In this document: positions 13,729 to 25,700 of the stretch, in pieces | Layout of the letters: the number at the start of each line of letters is the position of its first letter | Position numbering within the stretch: the stretch's first letter is position 1 | NCBI RefSeq assembly: GCF_900497805.2 | Contig: NW_020954616.1 | Location: forward strand, 186,001-250,000 | Reading direction: 5' to 3' | Origin: Vombatus ursinus | Taxonomy: Eukaryota; Chordata; Mammalia; Diprotodontia; Vombatidae | DNA length: 64,000 nt | The notes under the pieces: generated by a model | Databases searched by the model: none | What the model was told of the DNA's origin: nothing | What the model saw: only the letters and a program-made list of their open reading frames with translations | Position numbers and translations under genes: made by a program

Positions 13729-16700
13729 TTATTACTGCTGTCAGAATTCTCTGGAAAGAAAATGATATTGGAGGGATGGTCATTATAGAGGAAGGCCTGT
13801 GAAGAGGGAGAAAATGGGTGTTGGCAGGGATGTTGCTCAAGTCAGTTTAACTGCTTTCTGGAGAGTCAATTGTTAAATTTTATGTGTGAGCATCTATAAC
13901 TTGGTAATTAGCAAACATTACAAATCAGGGCTTGATTTTTGAGAGCTTATTAAACATTTCCCAGCATACCAAAGGGTGCTGGACTCTGACAATTAGGAGA
14001 ATGGGAAATGTAGAGTAGAGATCCTGGGAGGAAAATGAGCTTCAGGGCCACTATCCAGTTTTCTTCATGGAATGTAAGAGTAGGAGCCCTTCATTTTTTC
14101 CCTAAGCAGCCAGTTATATAGGGACTGTCCCAACAATGTAATCAAACCAATGTAGTGACATTAAAACATCCTCTGGAAGATGGTAAGGAATCCGCTATGG
14201 GGAGAGCCTCCAGACAGGTGTGGGGTAAATAGGGACCATAGGAGACTAAGTTTGAGAGGCATCTGAGGCTTAATCTCCCTGGCCTCCAGGAAGTAAGAAA
14301 CTTGTGTAGAATTGTGAAATCTCAGTGTGATTTATGATTCAATTTCAACTTGGAAGGCTGCTCCATTAAAGTGCCCTGGAGTGCTTGGCTTTGAGCAGTT
14401 TAACATTATTATTCTGGATATATCTTCGATAAAGGCACAGATAGCAACCACAAACCCAGTTTACAGGTGAGACAACGTTGGGAGGAAAAGCTAATATATT
14501 GGATAACATTTGGGATCTAAAAAGATCTTATCAGGATATAACATTAGTCAGATTCTAATAAGATGAAATTGAAAAGGGATAAATGTAAAGTTTTTCACAC
14601 AGCTACAAGCCCCTTACCCCAACTTCTCAAGTATAACATGGAGGAGCCATCTCTAGACAATCATTTGTTTGAAAAGGATCTGTGGATTTTATTGAACTGA
14701 AAGCCAAATATGTATTGAATGTGATATAGCAACCTAAAAAAGCCAATGAAACCTTAGGCTGCATTGAGACATCTAGCCTTATCCTGCCCCTCTCCCTGCC
14801 TCAGTTACTTGAGCCCTTTCTCCCCAGATTAATTTGTATTTACTTAGTCTATGATCCATGTTTATTTAATCTGTTTAAATGTTGTCACATGCAGAGTAGA
14901 ATATCAATTCCTTGAGGGTGTCAAGACATTTGGAGACACCCTGTTTCCCAGATCTGAGACCCAATAAGCAGGCTATGTCCTGAGTTTGGCATAACAACAA
15001 TCCTTTGCACTCTGGATGATCTCACCCTCTGGCAAAGTGTATTGCTTTGACCAGAACCAGATGTTTACTGCCCCCTATTTCCCAGGGATCTGAGAGCCAT
15101 CATCACACCTCTTGACAGGCTCACAACCCCTGTTTCTTGTAATGGCTAAGTGAATCAAACCAGGTACTGCACTCCTGTTCCTGCTGCTCTAACTCTGGTG
15201 TCTGTTTGAAGACTGTTCCCACAGGGCCCAGGAATGCCTGAATTGTCCATGCATGAGCCTGCTGTGGGAAAGGCTAAGAATGATTATGTCATGGTCCAGC
15301 CCACTTATGTATATAAAAGCCCTCCTAACACATGCTATAAAGGTGTGACTTGACATTAGTGATCTCTGAGAGTCCTTTTAACTCTGACATTCTGTGATTT
15401 TAAAAAAATGTGCTTCATCTTGCCGAAAAGCTCAAACCTTTTTCTTTCCTTCTCTGAATGTACCAGAAAGACAGGCCCAACAAAGGGAGAATAATAACCA
15501 GGATGATGGTCATCATGAGGTATGGAAGGACTCTGATGTAGCTTATGCCATGTTCAATGCCTTAAAAGAGAAGATGAAAAGAAGCAGGGTCACTGGGAGT
15601 AATCTGAACCATGCATAAAAAATTGCCTTGATCAGATCAACTAAAGGGAACCAACCACTGAAACTAATTCCCTCCTCACAGTCTCAGAGCAGGAGTATTT
15701 CCTTTGGCTGAGGCTTGGCTAGTGACAGAGCTCAGTAGCTCTGTTCCTATAGGTACTAGGTTGGTACCAAGGTCAAGAATAATTATAATTCAAATCCCTA
15801 TAGGACTCTATGATCTCAGGCTTCTGGGAAAACAATCAGAAATTTACCTGCACAGAGCTTACTGGCAAGGATAGTATGGGAACTGTTGCTGACAGGGTTT
15901 GTGGCAGTACAGGTGTACTGGTCTTGGTCACCAGGTTTCCAAATGACACTGAGGATGGGTCCTCCACTGGATGCATTAGCCCTTTGTCCCACAGGTGTCC
16001 AGTTGTATGTTACATTCTCTCTTACTTGTTCCACAGAACATGTCACATTGATAAGACAGGTGCCATTATCATTGATCCTAGGACCCAATGTAATTTTTGG
16101 CTCCATCAATCGCTCTACATGAAGGGTAAAATATAATATTCAATGAGATGTTTTGATTATGCTCCTCCCCCCCCATAAAGATGGTCAATGATTTCCTTAA
16201 GCATCAGAACTCTGAGTTTCAGAGTTCTGCCCTGGAGTTAAAGAAGGAGAAGAAATTGGTGACTCTGGACAGTTACCATGCAGTTCCAGTTGCACACCCA
16301 GAGCTACAAAGGGGCAGAGTGTTCAGGTAGGGAACACCTCCTTCTGCACAAACAGGAGTGTGTGAGGCATGTAACAGGTACTGGTTTCTCAGATCCCATC
16401 AGTGAGAGGCTGGGGACTGCCATTACATTTGTGGGACAGAGAGTGACATAGCCCAAGGGAGTCATCTTTTCCTCCAACCATTCTGGGAAACTACTTTACC
16501 TGTTCTAGGTTGCTGTTGATCAGAAAAGGATGGGAGGAGGAGGACAGTTATTCACAGATAGTGGCACCCTGCCCTAAGGACAAGGAAAAGGATACTACTT
16601 CCTCCTTATAAGCTTAAGATGTCCCATCATATGAGAAATCAATTATCCTTAACTATATACTCAGGGAGTTGTAGTATGTTAGAGATGAAAGGAACCTGAA

Positions 16701-19700
16701 GGTTATCTAATCCAACATCTCATCCAATTCAAAGAATCCCTCTGCAGTATTTCTGGCAATTGTCCATCTGGCCTGTATTTGAACACATTAAAATGCAGAG
16801 AGCGTATGACCTCATGAAGCAGTCCATTCCAATTTGGAACAGCTCTAATTGTTAGAAAGTTCTTCTTTACAATAAATAATTGTAACTTATAGGCTCATAG
16901 ACTTAGAGAGGGGATCTTAGAGGGTCTAGATTCATCTCCTCAGGAAACTGAGGCCCCAAAAGGTGAAGTGACTTGCCTAAAGTTTCATGAATATTAAGGG
17001 ACAGAGTCAAGATTTAAAGTGGGGCTGCCTGATTATAAATCCAGGGTCCTCTCTACTGTACCACATTGCTGGGCCAAGTTCTACCTTTATTTGACATTTA
17101 TTACACCTAAAGTTAGCATATAGCAAGGATCTTTACAATAGGGTTTTATTGCATTACTCCTAAGTACAGCTTACACTCAGGCAGAATCACCTTTAAATTT
17201 AACCTGTACTCTGGAGTGCAGGAAGAAAGCAGCTTTCCCAACAGTCAGGCAGGAAGACATATAAGCATTTGGTGTATTCATTTTTTTGGATGTAAGTGTG
17301 TTTGAAAAGATACTGAAATTGAACTTAGTGCTGACCATGGATGAGGAGGGTGAACAACTTTTTAATGGGTTCAGTGATGTTTGCTATAGTTATTTCTGCT
17401 GTGTAGAAGCCAGCATCCTCCATCTTCAAGTGACTGATTTGTGGAGCATAACTATAGCTTTGGTTGAGGAAGTCTATTCGCCCCATATAATGAGGATTTG
17501 TCATCATTATTTTGGGTGATTTTCCTTCTTTTCCTGTCTCTATGATGGCAAGAGACCTTTGGGAAATCCAGACAATATATGTGATCTGCTTTTCTTTTGG
17601 GATTTCCAGTGGGAGAATAACAGACTCCCCCAGGATTCCAATCACCATTTTTGGGACTGAGTCTTCTCCAGAAGCTCTTGGCTCTGAAAACATAAAAGAA
17701 GACCACAGTTAATAGCTATCCCTTCACTCTTCCCACCCCTAGATCAGTCTAACATCTAGAAGAGCTGCAGGAGCATACCCTCAGAAGTGGCCTCCTCTAA
17801 AGACCTTTCATTTCTGGGCTTTCCCTATGAGACACATAGAGTGTAAAAAGTACCAGATAATTTCAGGATTCCATTTTCTTCTCTCACCCAACACCTAGCT
17901 AAAGAACCCAATACTTATCTTAGAAAATATGGCCCTATTTCTGGTCATAGAGAGGCATTATAGGTGGAAAGAGAAGAAACTCCCACTGTTACCATGTAGG
18001 GGAACTCTAAGATTAAAATTTTCCAGTTGCCACATTTTGGCAGGGATATTATCATTCACAATGATTACAATGATGTCAATGAAAATATGATTAAAAGGAA
18101 GATGAGCTCTGAATAATGGGGAAATCAATAAAGGTCCTGAAGAAAAGAAACAGCTATTCCTTCATGGCAGAGAAATGGAAGACTACTGGGATGGAATACT
18201 CCATATGTTGTCAGATATGGTCTCTGTTGCTAGAGATGTGTTATCAGACATCTTTTTGCTTAATTGTTTTTATCTATTACAAGGAAAGGTTCAGTATAGA
18301 GAGGTTGGGTAGAAAATGGCTATGATTTAAAGATGGAGGTCTTCAATAAACCGTATTTTTAAAAAGAAATAGGCATTGACAAGTTGGAGAAGGTCTAGGA
18401 GAGAGCAACCAAAAATGTTGAGGGGATGAGAATCATATCATGTGAGGACTGGTTGAAAGAACTATGAACTATAGAAGAGAAAACAAGGGAGTAATATAAC
18501 AGTCTCTAAGTATTTAAAGGGATGTCATGTAGGAATAGGAAAGTGAAATTGTTTGTTCTGAGACAAGATGATAGAACTAGGTACAACGGGTTGGGAGCTG
18601 TAGAGAAGCAAATCTATACAGAATTTAAGAATATACTTCAGTATCTTTGCCAAGAAAACCCCAAGTGGAATCATGAAGAGTTGGACATGACCGCAATGAC
18701 TGAATGACAGCAAAAATTAATCATGGCAGGAATAATACATAAAGCTATTTCCAATGATATGGGATCACAGAATGTTAGAAGTGGAAGGTACCTCCACGGC
18801 CTTCTAATCTAGCACATATCTGAAAAAAGATCAAATGTCTAAGGTAACCAACAAATCAAGAGCTCTAATCAAGGGAAATCAGTTACTTAGGTGCCTAATT
18901 TTCATATCATGTTTGACTACTGAGGCAGCTAAGTGGTGCAGTGAATAGAGTGCCAGGTTTGCAGTCAGAATTCAACCTGATTGAAATCCTGACTCAGACA
19001 TCTACTAGCTGTGTGTCCCTGGACAAGCCACTTAACCTCAGTTTGTCTCAGTTTACTCATCTGTAAAATAGAGATAATAATAGCACCTACCTCCAGGGTT
19101 ATAGTGAGGATCAAATGAGATATGATTTGTAAAGTCCTTCATGTAGTAATCACTATATAAATACTAGTTATTACATAATTATCTCTTCTTTCTTGGATGC
19201 TACAATTGATTGCCAAGTCTTTTTTTTTAATCTTATCTCCACAATTCTCACATCTCTTCCTTTCCTCCAGTCACATTGACACTACCTTAGTTCAGACCCT
19301 CATCCACTGTTACAACTACTAATAAAAAAAAAAGCACTATGCCTCTGGGTCTTTCATCTTTGATAAATTCTACTACAATAAAAAGAAGGGAGTTATGTGC
19401 AAGAGGTCATAATAGGCAAAGATCTTTAGTCTTTGTCCTTGTCCAGTGCCCTTAATCAGTCTCTCAGTGAATAAACATTTATTAGGCACCAACTATGTGC
19501 TAGGCACTATGCTAAGTGTTGGGGATACAAATAAAGGCAGAAGACAGTCCTTGCCCTTGAAGAGCACACGCTCTAACGGGGGAGAGAACAAGTAAACAAA
19601 TGTTTGCCTAATTATCTCTTCTACTGCAACTATACTTAATGAGAAACACTGAAAAACTTGACATATAAGAATAGAAACGGTAAATTGCCATCAACCTCAT

Positions 19701-22700
19701 GTAGCAGAAGTGTGATCTCTTGGCATATACTACATAAGACCCCCACTTCCTCTTTCTGATTTCATATCTATGCTCACCACTTCCTCTTGCACCTGAAGGT
19801 ATGGGCAATTTTCTAGTGCTTCAGGGTTAAGTGGGACCTGAATGGAAGCAGAATCAAATCATAATAGAACTTGGGAAGGGGAAAAGGAGTCAGCCTCTAA
19901 GCACCCTGCTTCTTTTCAGCTCAATCTTGATGACCCACATAGCCCTTGGGTTTTTCCGTCGGTAAATTTGCATATATATTGCATAAATCTCACCAGTGTC
20001 ACATGAACTAGGGCTTCCCTAGGGTGCAATAAAAACATCCTCTACTATGTAGGACAACCCCACCACATATCTTTTCCCAATTTAGTCAATAAATTAGTCA
20101 ATAAGCATTAAGAGCTGAGGGAATTATGGGAATTGAGTGAATCACACTGATTCCCATCTTGTGACTAAATTCTGGAATAGTATATTTTGGGAAAGCAACA
20201 AGATTAGACTACTTTCTCTAAAAACTATATACACATGTATATGATTGACTTCCAAACATATCTAGTATGGAAATTCAGGCTTTGAGTATGGTTTCACAAT
20301 ATGTTTTCAAAATTGGATAAGGATTTTATATATACATTGTACTGATAATTGTAAAGAAAGTGAAATTATTTTCCCATTTTAAAAGATAGAAAGGTTCATT
20401 TTACAAGTTAGACCCTCATGAATTTTTTTTAAAACTTCTTATATCATCTACATAATTTAGGTAAAGATAGAAACAGCAAGTGATATGTAAAAGTTGAAAT
20501 TTTCTAAAGTCTCGAGTGAACTATGGATTCCTAATTCAATGTTCTCCTTACAGCACTGTTATTAATAGGATTTGCTCCATAAGGCTTGAGCTGTTTTTCC
20601 CCACATGAACTAGTTATTAGAAAACCAAATTTAAGAGATTGTACTAAATTGTATTATGTCTTGTTACCAGCAGATTTTAGCAGAATTACCTAAGGATTGC
20701 TACAAGTGATTTGGAACCAGAGAAGCAGAACTCTTTCAGAGCTGTCCTGAGAATGAGGCTATTCCACAAGGTCCAGGAGAAGATATTTCCAAGGACCAGA
20801 CAACTACATGGGACATCTGGCACTCAAGATGTGCTGATTAATGGACATTGGGAGTTGGTTACTAGGATACAAGGAGACTTGATGTTATTTAGTATTGATG
20901 ATCATCATTGTATTACTTTGGTCTTTTGCTTTATTGTGTTTATGATGAATTTTCTTGGTTATCTTGGCAACATATAAATCTCCCCTCTCAAAACTAGTCC
21001 ATTGTGAACCCCCTAATCTGATCTGTAGCCTGACTTACATAATTCTGATTATAAATATATGAAAAACCTTATAAATTTGGCTTATACCTGGCCCTGCCCC
21101 CAGGAATCAAAGGTGAGGGGATTTGAAGGAATTGTGGGAATTGAGAGAATCACACTGACTTCATCTTGTAACTCAATTCTGGAGCTAGCTCAGGTTCCAT
21201 TTCTATTCAGTTATGGGTCTAGTCCAATTTCTGTCTTGTGAGAAAACTTTATTCAATTGTGGGAATTATGAGAAAGCTTTGTTGCATTGTTTGAACCTAG
21301 TCCTACAAGGCTGGGAAGCTGGACCACCTCTTCTTGTTATTTAGAGACCCTTAACTAAGGATCTAGGTTATGTTGACCAGAAACCCAGTCAGATAAGATT
21401 AATGCAGAGTTTTCTCACAATTATACATCTAAAGCAACCCATATGTCTTATCTGAAAACTGGCCCTACACTGGCCAATCAGTTGTTTCTATGTTCTTTTG
21501 ATTAAATAGAGACACTTGGGTGGGGGTGGGGTAACTTCTCTTTTTTTTTTCTGATTTCAGTAAATTGCACCTGTTCACTCTCCCCCTCGCAATTTGGAAA
21601 GCCCCTAATCTTTCCTCTAATTAGAAATCAGATTACCTAATTTCCTATCCTGGTTTATATCCCATTAATTGTTTTCTCTGAATTCATAAGAATCTGTTTG
21701 GCTCTCTATTTGGGATCCAGTGCCAAAGCTGAGGAAGCCTAGTCTCTGTTTGTTAAGTAATTGACATGCATTGTTTAATAAATGGATATGCTTTGAAGCT
21801 TGATCTTTTGTTTTCTCAATCATTTCAATCAATCCGCCCACCACAGTGCCTACTATATGACACACACTGAGGATACAAAAAGAGTCAAAAGACAGTTCCT
21901 GCCCTCAAGGAGCACAGAATCTAATGTATGAGAGAATTAGCCAACAAATATGTTTGTTATGTGTAGCAAACAAACAAGCTATATACAGGATAAACAGGAC
22001 ATAATTAAGAGAAGGAAGACACTAGAATTAAGAGGGATTAAGAAAGGCTTCTTGTAGATGATGAGATTTTAGTTGAGACTTGAAAGAATCCAGGGAAGCT
22101 AGTAGGCAGAGATGAGGAGAGAGAGCATTCCAGGAATGGGAGACAGCCAGAGAAAATGCTCAAAGCTGAAATATAGAGTATCTTATACAGTCACTTTATG
22201 GTAAAAGTCTCACTCCCTAACCCCGACACACATGCACACATGTAACATACTGAGCATGTGTGGTTAATAGCTCTGCACTCCTCATCCTGAGCGGAATTGC
22301 CAACTACACAAGGCAGGTCTCCTCACCCCTTTGAACATGTTCTAGTATAAATAGCACTAGATTTCAAACACCACATCTAACACTCGCTTAGTCATATAAC
22401 TATGAGAGGATGTGTAAATGTAAAAAATGTAAAGGCACATTGGTGTATACCCAAATGATATAAGATGGAGAAACACTCACATAGGAGATGCCAGGGATCT
22501 GTTTCTTGGAGAAGATGTTGGTGTAACTTGTGAGTGAGAACAACTTCTTTCCATTGGCTGTGTAGTCAGAATTGTCTGTGTCTTTAAATCTACCTGAAGG
22601 AGACACAGTCACTCTTTCTTTGTGTGGGAATCAGGGTTGAAGGTCTCATTCATTCACTGCAAGGGCACCATGCTGTTAAGCTAAATAAGATTTAATAAGC

Positions 22701-25700
22701 ACCTTCTAAGCCTACTGGCCCTGGGAAATGGCCTTCAGGCTTTGGCTTGTTTCATTTGTTCTTTTTCAGTTGTAAATCTAGGGCCCAGAGTCCCAGACTT
22801 GAGAGCTTGAGTCATGGGAACCTTGGAACCTGACATTCCAGGCTGGATGTTACAGCTAGTCCAAAGGGGATGCCCTAGAGAAGCTAGGGTCCTAGGATAC
22901 AAGGCTGAGGGTGAGTGGAAGTGGAGATATGGTGCTTTAAACTTGGATCCTGTTGGGACTAATGGACTGAGTTAAACTGTGAACTTTAACTTCCTATCTT
23001 CCTAGAGACCGAGGACTGTGTAGGGAGGATTATGTCTACAGGTGTTGGGAAAGAGGATGAGATGTTTGTATGTTCTTTCTTGCTATACCTTTGAAGTAAA
23101 TATTAAATATTCTTTTGTAAAAGCTAATCTGACAAGTAGTTAAATGGAATTGGAGTACTTGGACCCTTAATATTGGGGGAACATAATTGGTGGGGACTTG
23201 AGCCAATGGCAAAGATGAAAGACCCATTCCCCCCAACCCCTTATGGGTACCTGAGAATCCTGAGGGGTGGGGGTGGGGTGGAAACCTGACACATTTGGCC
23301 TTTAGGCTGTGGAGACCAGACTAATCACTATTATAGTTGAATGTGGTGAGAGACTTGAGACAGGAAAATCTAGGAAATACTCGACTTGAAATGTCTAGAA
23401 TTGCTAGTAGATAGGAATCCTTCTGTACATATTTCACTTTCTATCCCCAACTCCTCATCTGAGGATTTTATCCCTGGGGTTTCTGGTAAGACTATACCAT
23501 CGTCCTATGTACATACATAGCAAAGCCAGGATGACAAAATAAGCATGTGTAGTTATGGTTGGGACTGGGATTCAGAAAGAATATTCCAGTTAGGATGAAG
23601 CTAAAAGATTATTTAGTCCCACAGAGCTTGGATTTAAGGAAAAGGATCTATTGCATTCTGCTTAGATAGCTTTACTTCATAAGTCTTTTGGATGGGCTGC
23701 ATTCTGGCCCCAATCTCTCTTAAGGTTGGCCACTAACTTACCATTTGCACCTGTGTATGATCTTAGTTGGGGCAGCTAGATGGCACAGTGGCTAGATCAC
23801 TGTACCTGGAGTCAGAAAGATCTGAGTTCAAATCTAGCCTCAGATACTTACAGCCATGTAACCCTGGGCAAGTCACTGAACCCTGTTTGCCTCAGTTTAC
23901 TCATCTGTAAAATGAGCTGGAGAAAGAAATGGCAAACCACTCCAATATCTCTGCCAAGAAAATGCCAAATAGGGTCACAAAGAGTCAGAAACAACTGAAT
24001 AACAACAAATATAAAGATTACCAATGAGAAGGACTCCATCATTCCCAGAAGCAACACATTCAATTTTTGGTTAAGCTCCATTTTCTTGTTAGCAAGCCTA
24101 AGTTTACTTCTATGCAATTTCCATCCTGTTCTCCTGGATCGGCCCCCTTGGACCAAATAGAACAAGTCTCATTCATTCATTCATTCATTCATTCATTCAT
24201 TGTTTTTCCATGACAGCCCTTCCAATTCTTGAACATAACATACTTATTTCTACATCTATATCTACTCTCAGTGTCCTTTCCCCCATTCTTGTCACTCAGA
24301 ATCACACTTACAATTTTCAAATATTACTGACCTTGGATCAACAATGACATTCACCAGTTCAACCATTCAGTACCTGAGGATATGGTTCATTTTGAACAGG
24401 TGATTTGAATGTATTAAGGACAACTAAACGTTCTCTTACTATCTCCTTTCTTAGCTTGGCTATCAAATGGGATACATATTAGCTATTTTTACTGTACAGT
24501 CCAAAGATCCTTCTCTTTGGCAAGGACAATAGTAAGAAAATAAAAAATGAACACTTATGCTTTCTCTCCATTAGTTATTATCATCATTTTCATTTAGTTG
24601 ATAGACTATTAGACTTGGAGTCAGGAATCTATGGATTCAAATCCTACTTCATTTGTTTGTTACTTATGAGATCCTATACAGTCACTTAATCTCTGAGTTT
24701 GTTTCTTCATCTGTAAAATGGGGACATTCATAGCGCCTACTTTACAGGGGATCAGATGAGATAATATATTGTTTGTAAAGTACCTCGAGAACCTTAAATC
24801 ATTATATAAATGTTAACCTTTATTAATACTATGGTCTTATCCACTCCATGCAGCATTCCTATTCCTTCTTCTCTCTTCTTTTCCCAATTTATGTAAAAAG
24901 AATCCACCTCATTTTCTTATCCTTTCCTTTTTTATCTATTCTTTGTTGTTGTTGTTCAGTCATTTCAGTCCCCCAGGGTTTTCTTCATACTGGAATGGTT
25001 TGCCATTTCCTTCTCCAGTTCATTTGACAGATGAGGAAACTGAGGCAAGCAAGGTTAAGTGCCTTGCCCAGGGTCACACAGCTAGTAAGTGTCTGAGGCT
25101 AGATTTGAATTCATGAAGATGAGTCTTCCTGACTCCAGGCCTAGCACTCTATCTACTGCACCATTTATTCCTGTCATTCATCCTTCCCTTTTTGAAGAAG
25201 ACCAATGACAATATGAATAAGTAATATCATGACTTTTGAATGAATTGGATTTAAGTGAGGTGGACTCTCTCAAATAGTCAGCCTCACTCTCTTTTACAGA
25301 GTCATCAAAGTTCGGTGGCAAGGCAATAGTTAGGATGACTGGAGATGGCACCATCTAGCTGCACTTTAACTACCCTTAGTTGTCCCTGATATATTCAAGT
25401 TGCCTGGTCAAGATGAATTACATCCCCATGTACTGAATGAATTGGTGAATAGTGATATTTGAAAATTATGAAGAATAGAAAAGATACCAAAGGATTGGAA
25501 AAAGGCAAATATCTCAAAGTTCAAGAGAGGAATGAGAAAGGGAAGAGAATTACCATACTATAGGCCAATGAGCTTGATTTTGATTCCTGGCAAAATTCTA
25601 GAACATATCATCCTATGCTTTAGTACTCCTTACACTGTGCTTATAAGACCATACCACATTTTTGCATTCATCCTCTGTTATTTATCCTTGCTTTCACCAT

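Larger units (their letters stand above)
15460..17045. repeat. Left arm of the SLAMF7/CD48 inverted duplication
   Basis: This arm spans the SLAMF7 transmembrane exon, C2 exon and most of the V-C2 intron. It matches 48365-50232 in reverse complement. Blocks seen in both arms include the sequence around GGAACACCTCCTTCTG and around TCCCAGTGACC. Both arms also share an old L3/CR1 fragment (16670-16900 here). Beyond about 17045 the arms stop matching. Confidence 0.85.

Noticed and set aside
13568-13840. Long open frames with Ser-Leu or Arg-Glu repeats
   Set aside because: They are translations of the (AG)n microsatellite, with no splice or start context.
14920-15385. Possible LTR with TATATAAAAG box between SLAMF7 exons 4 and 5
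   Set aside because: A TG start and TATA-like box are suggestive, but no matching end, polyadenylation region or target duplication was found.
15810-16136. Plus-strand frames over the SLAMF7 C2 exon, and minus-strand frames at 49291-49617
   Set aside because: Antisense shadows of the two real C2 exons; the same shadow appears in both arms because the exons are nearly identical.
23766-24008. tRNA gene in the SINE head
   Set aside because: Only a diverged tRNA-derived head is present, with no complete cloverleaf; the CORE and RTE-like tail show it is a SINE.
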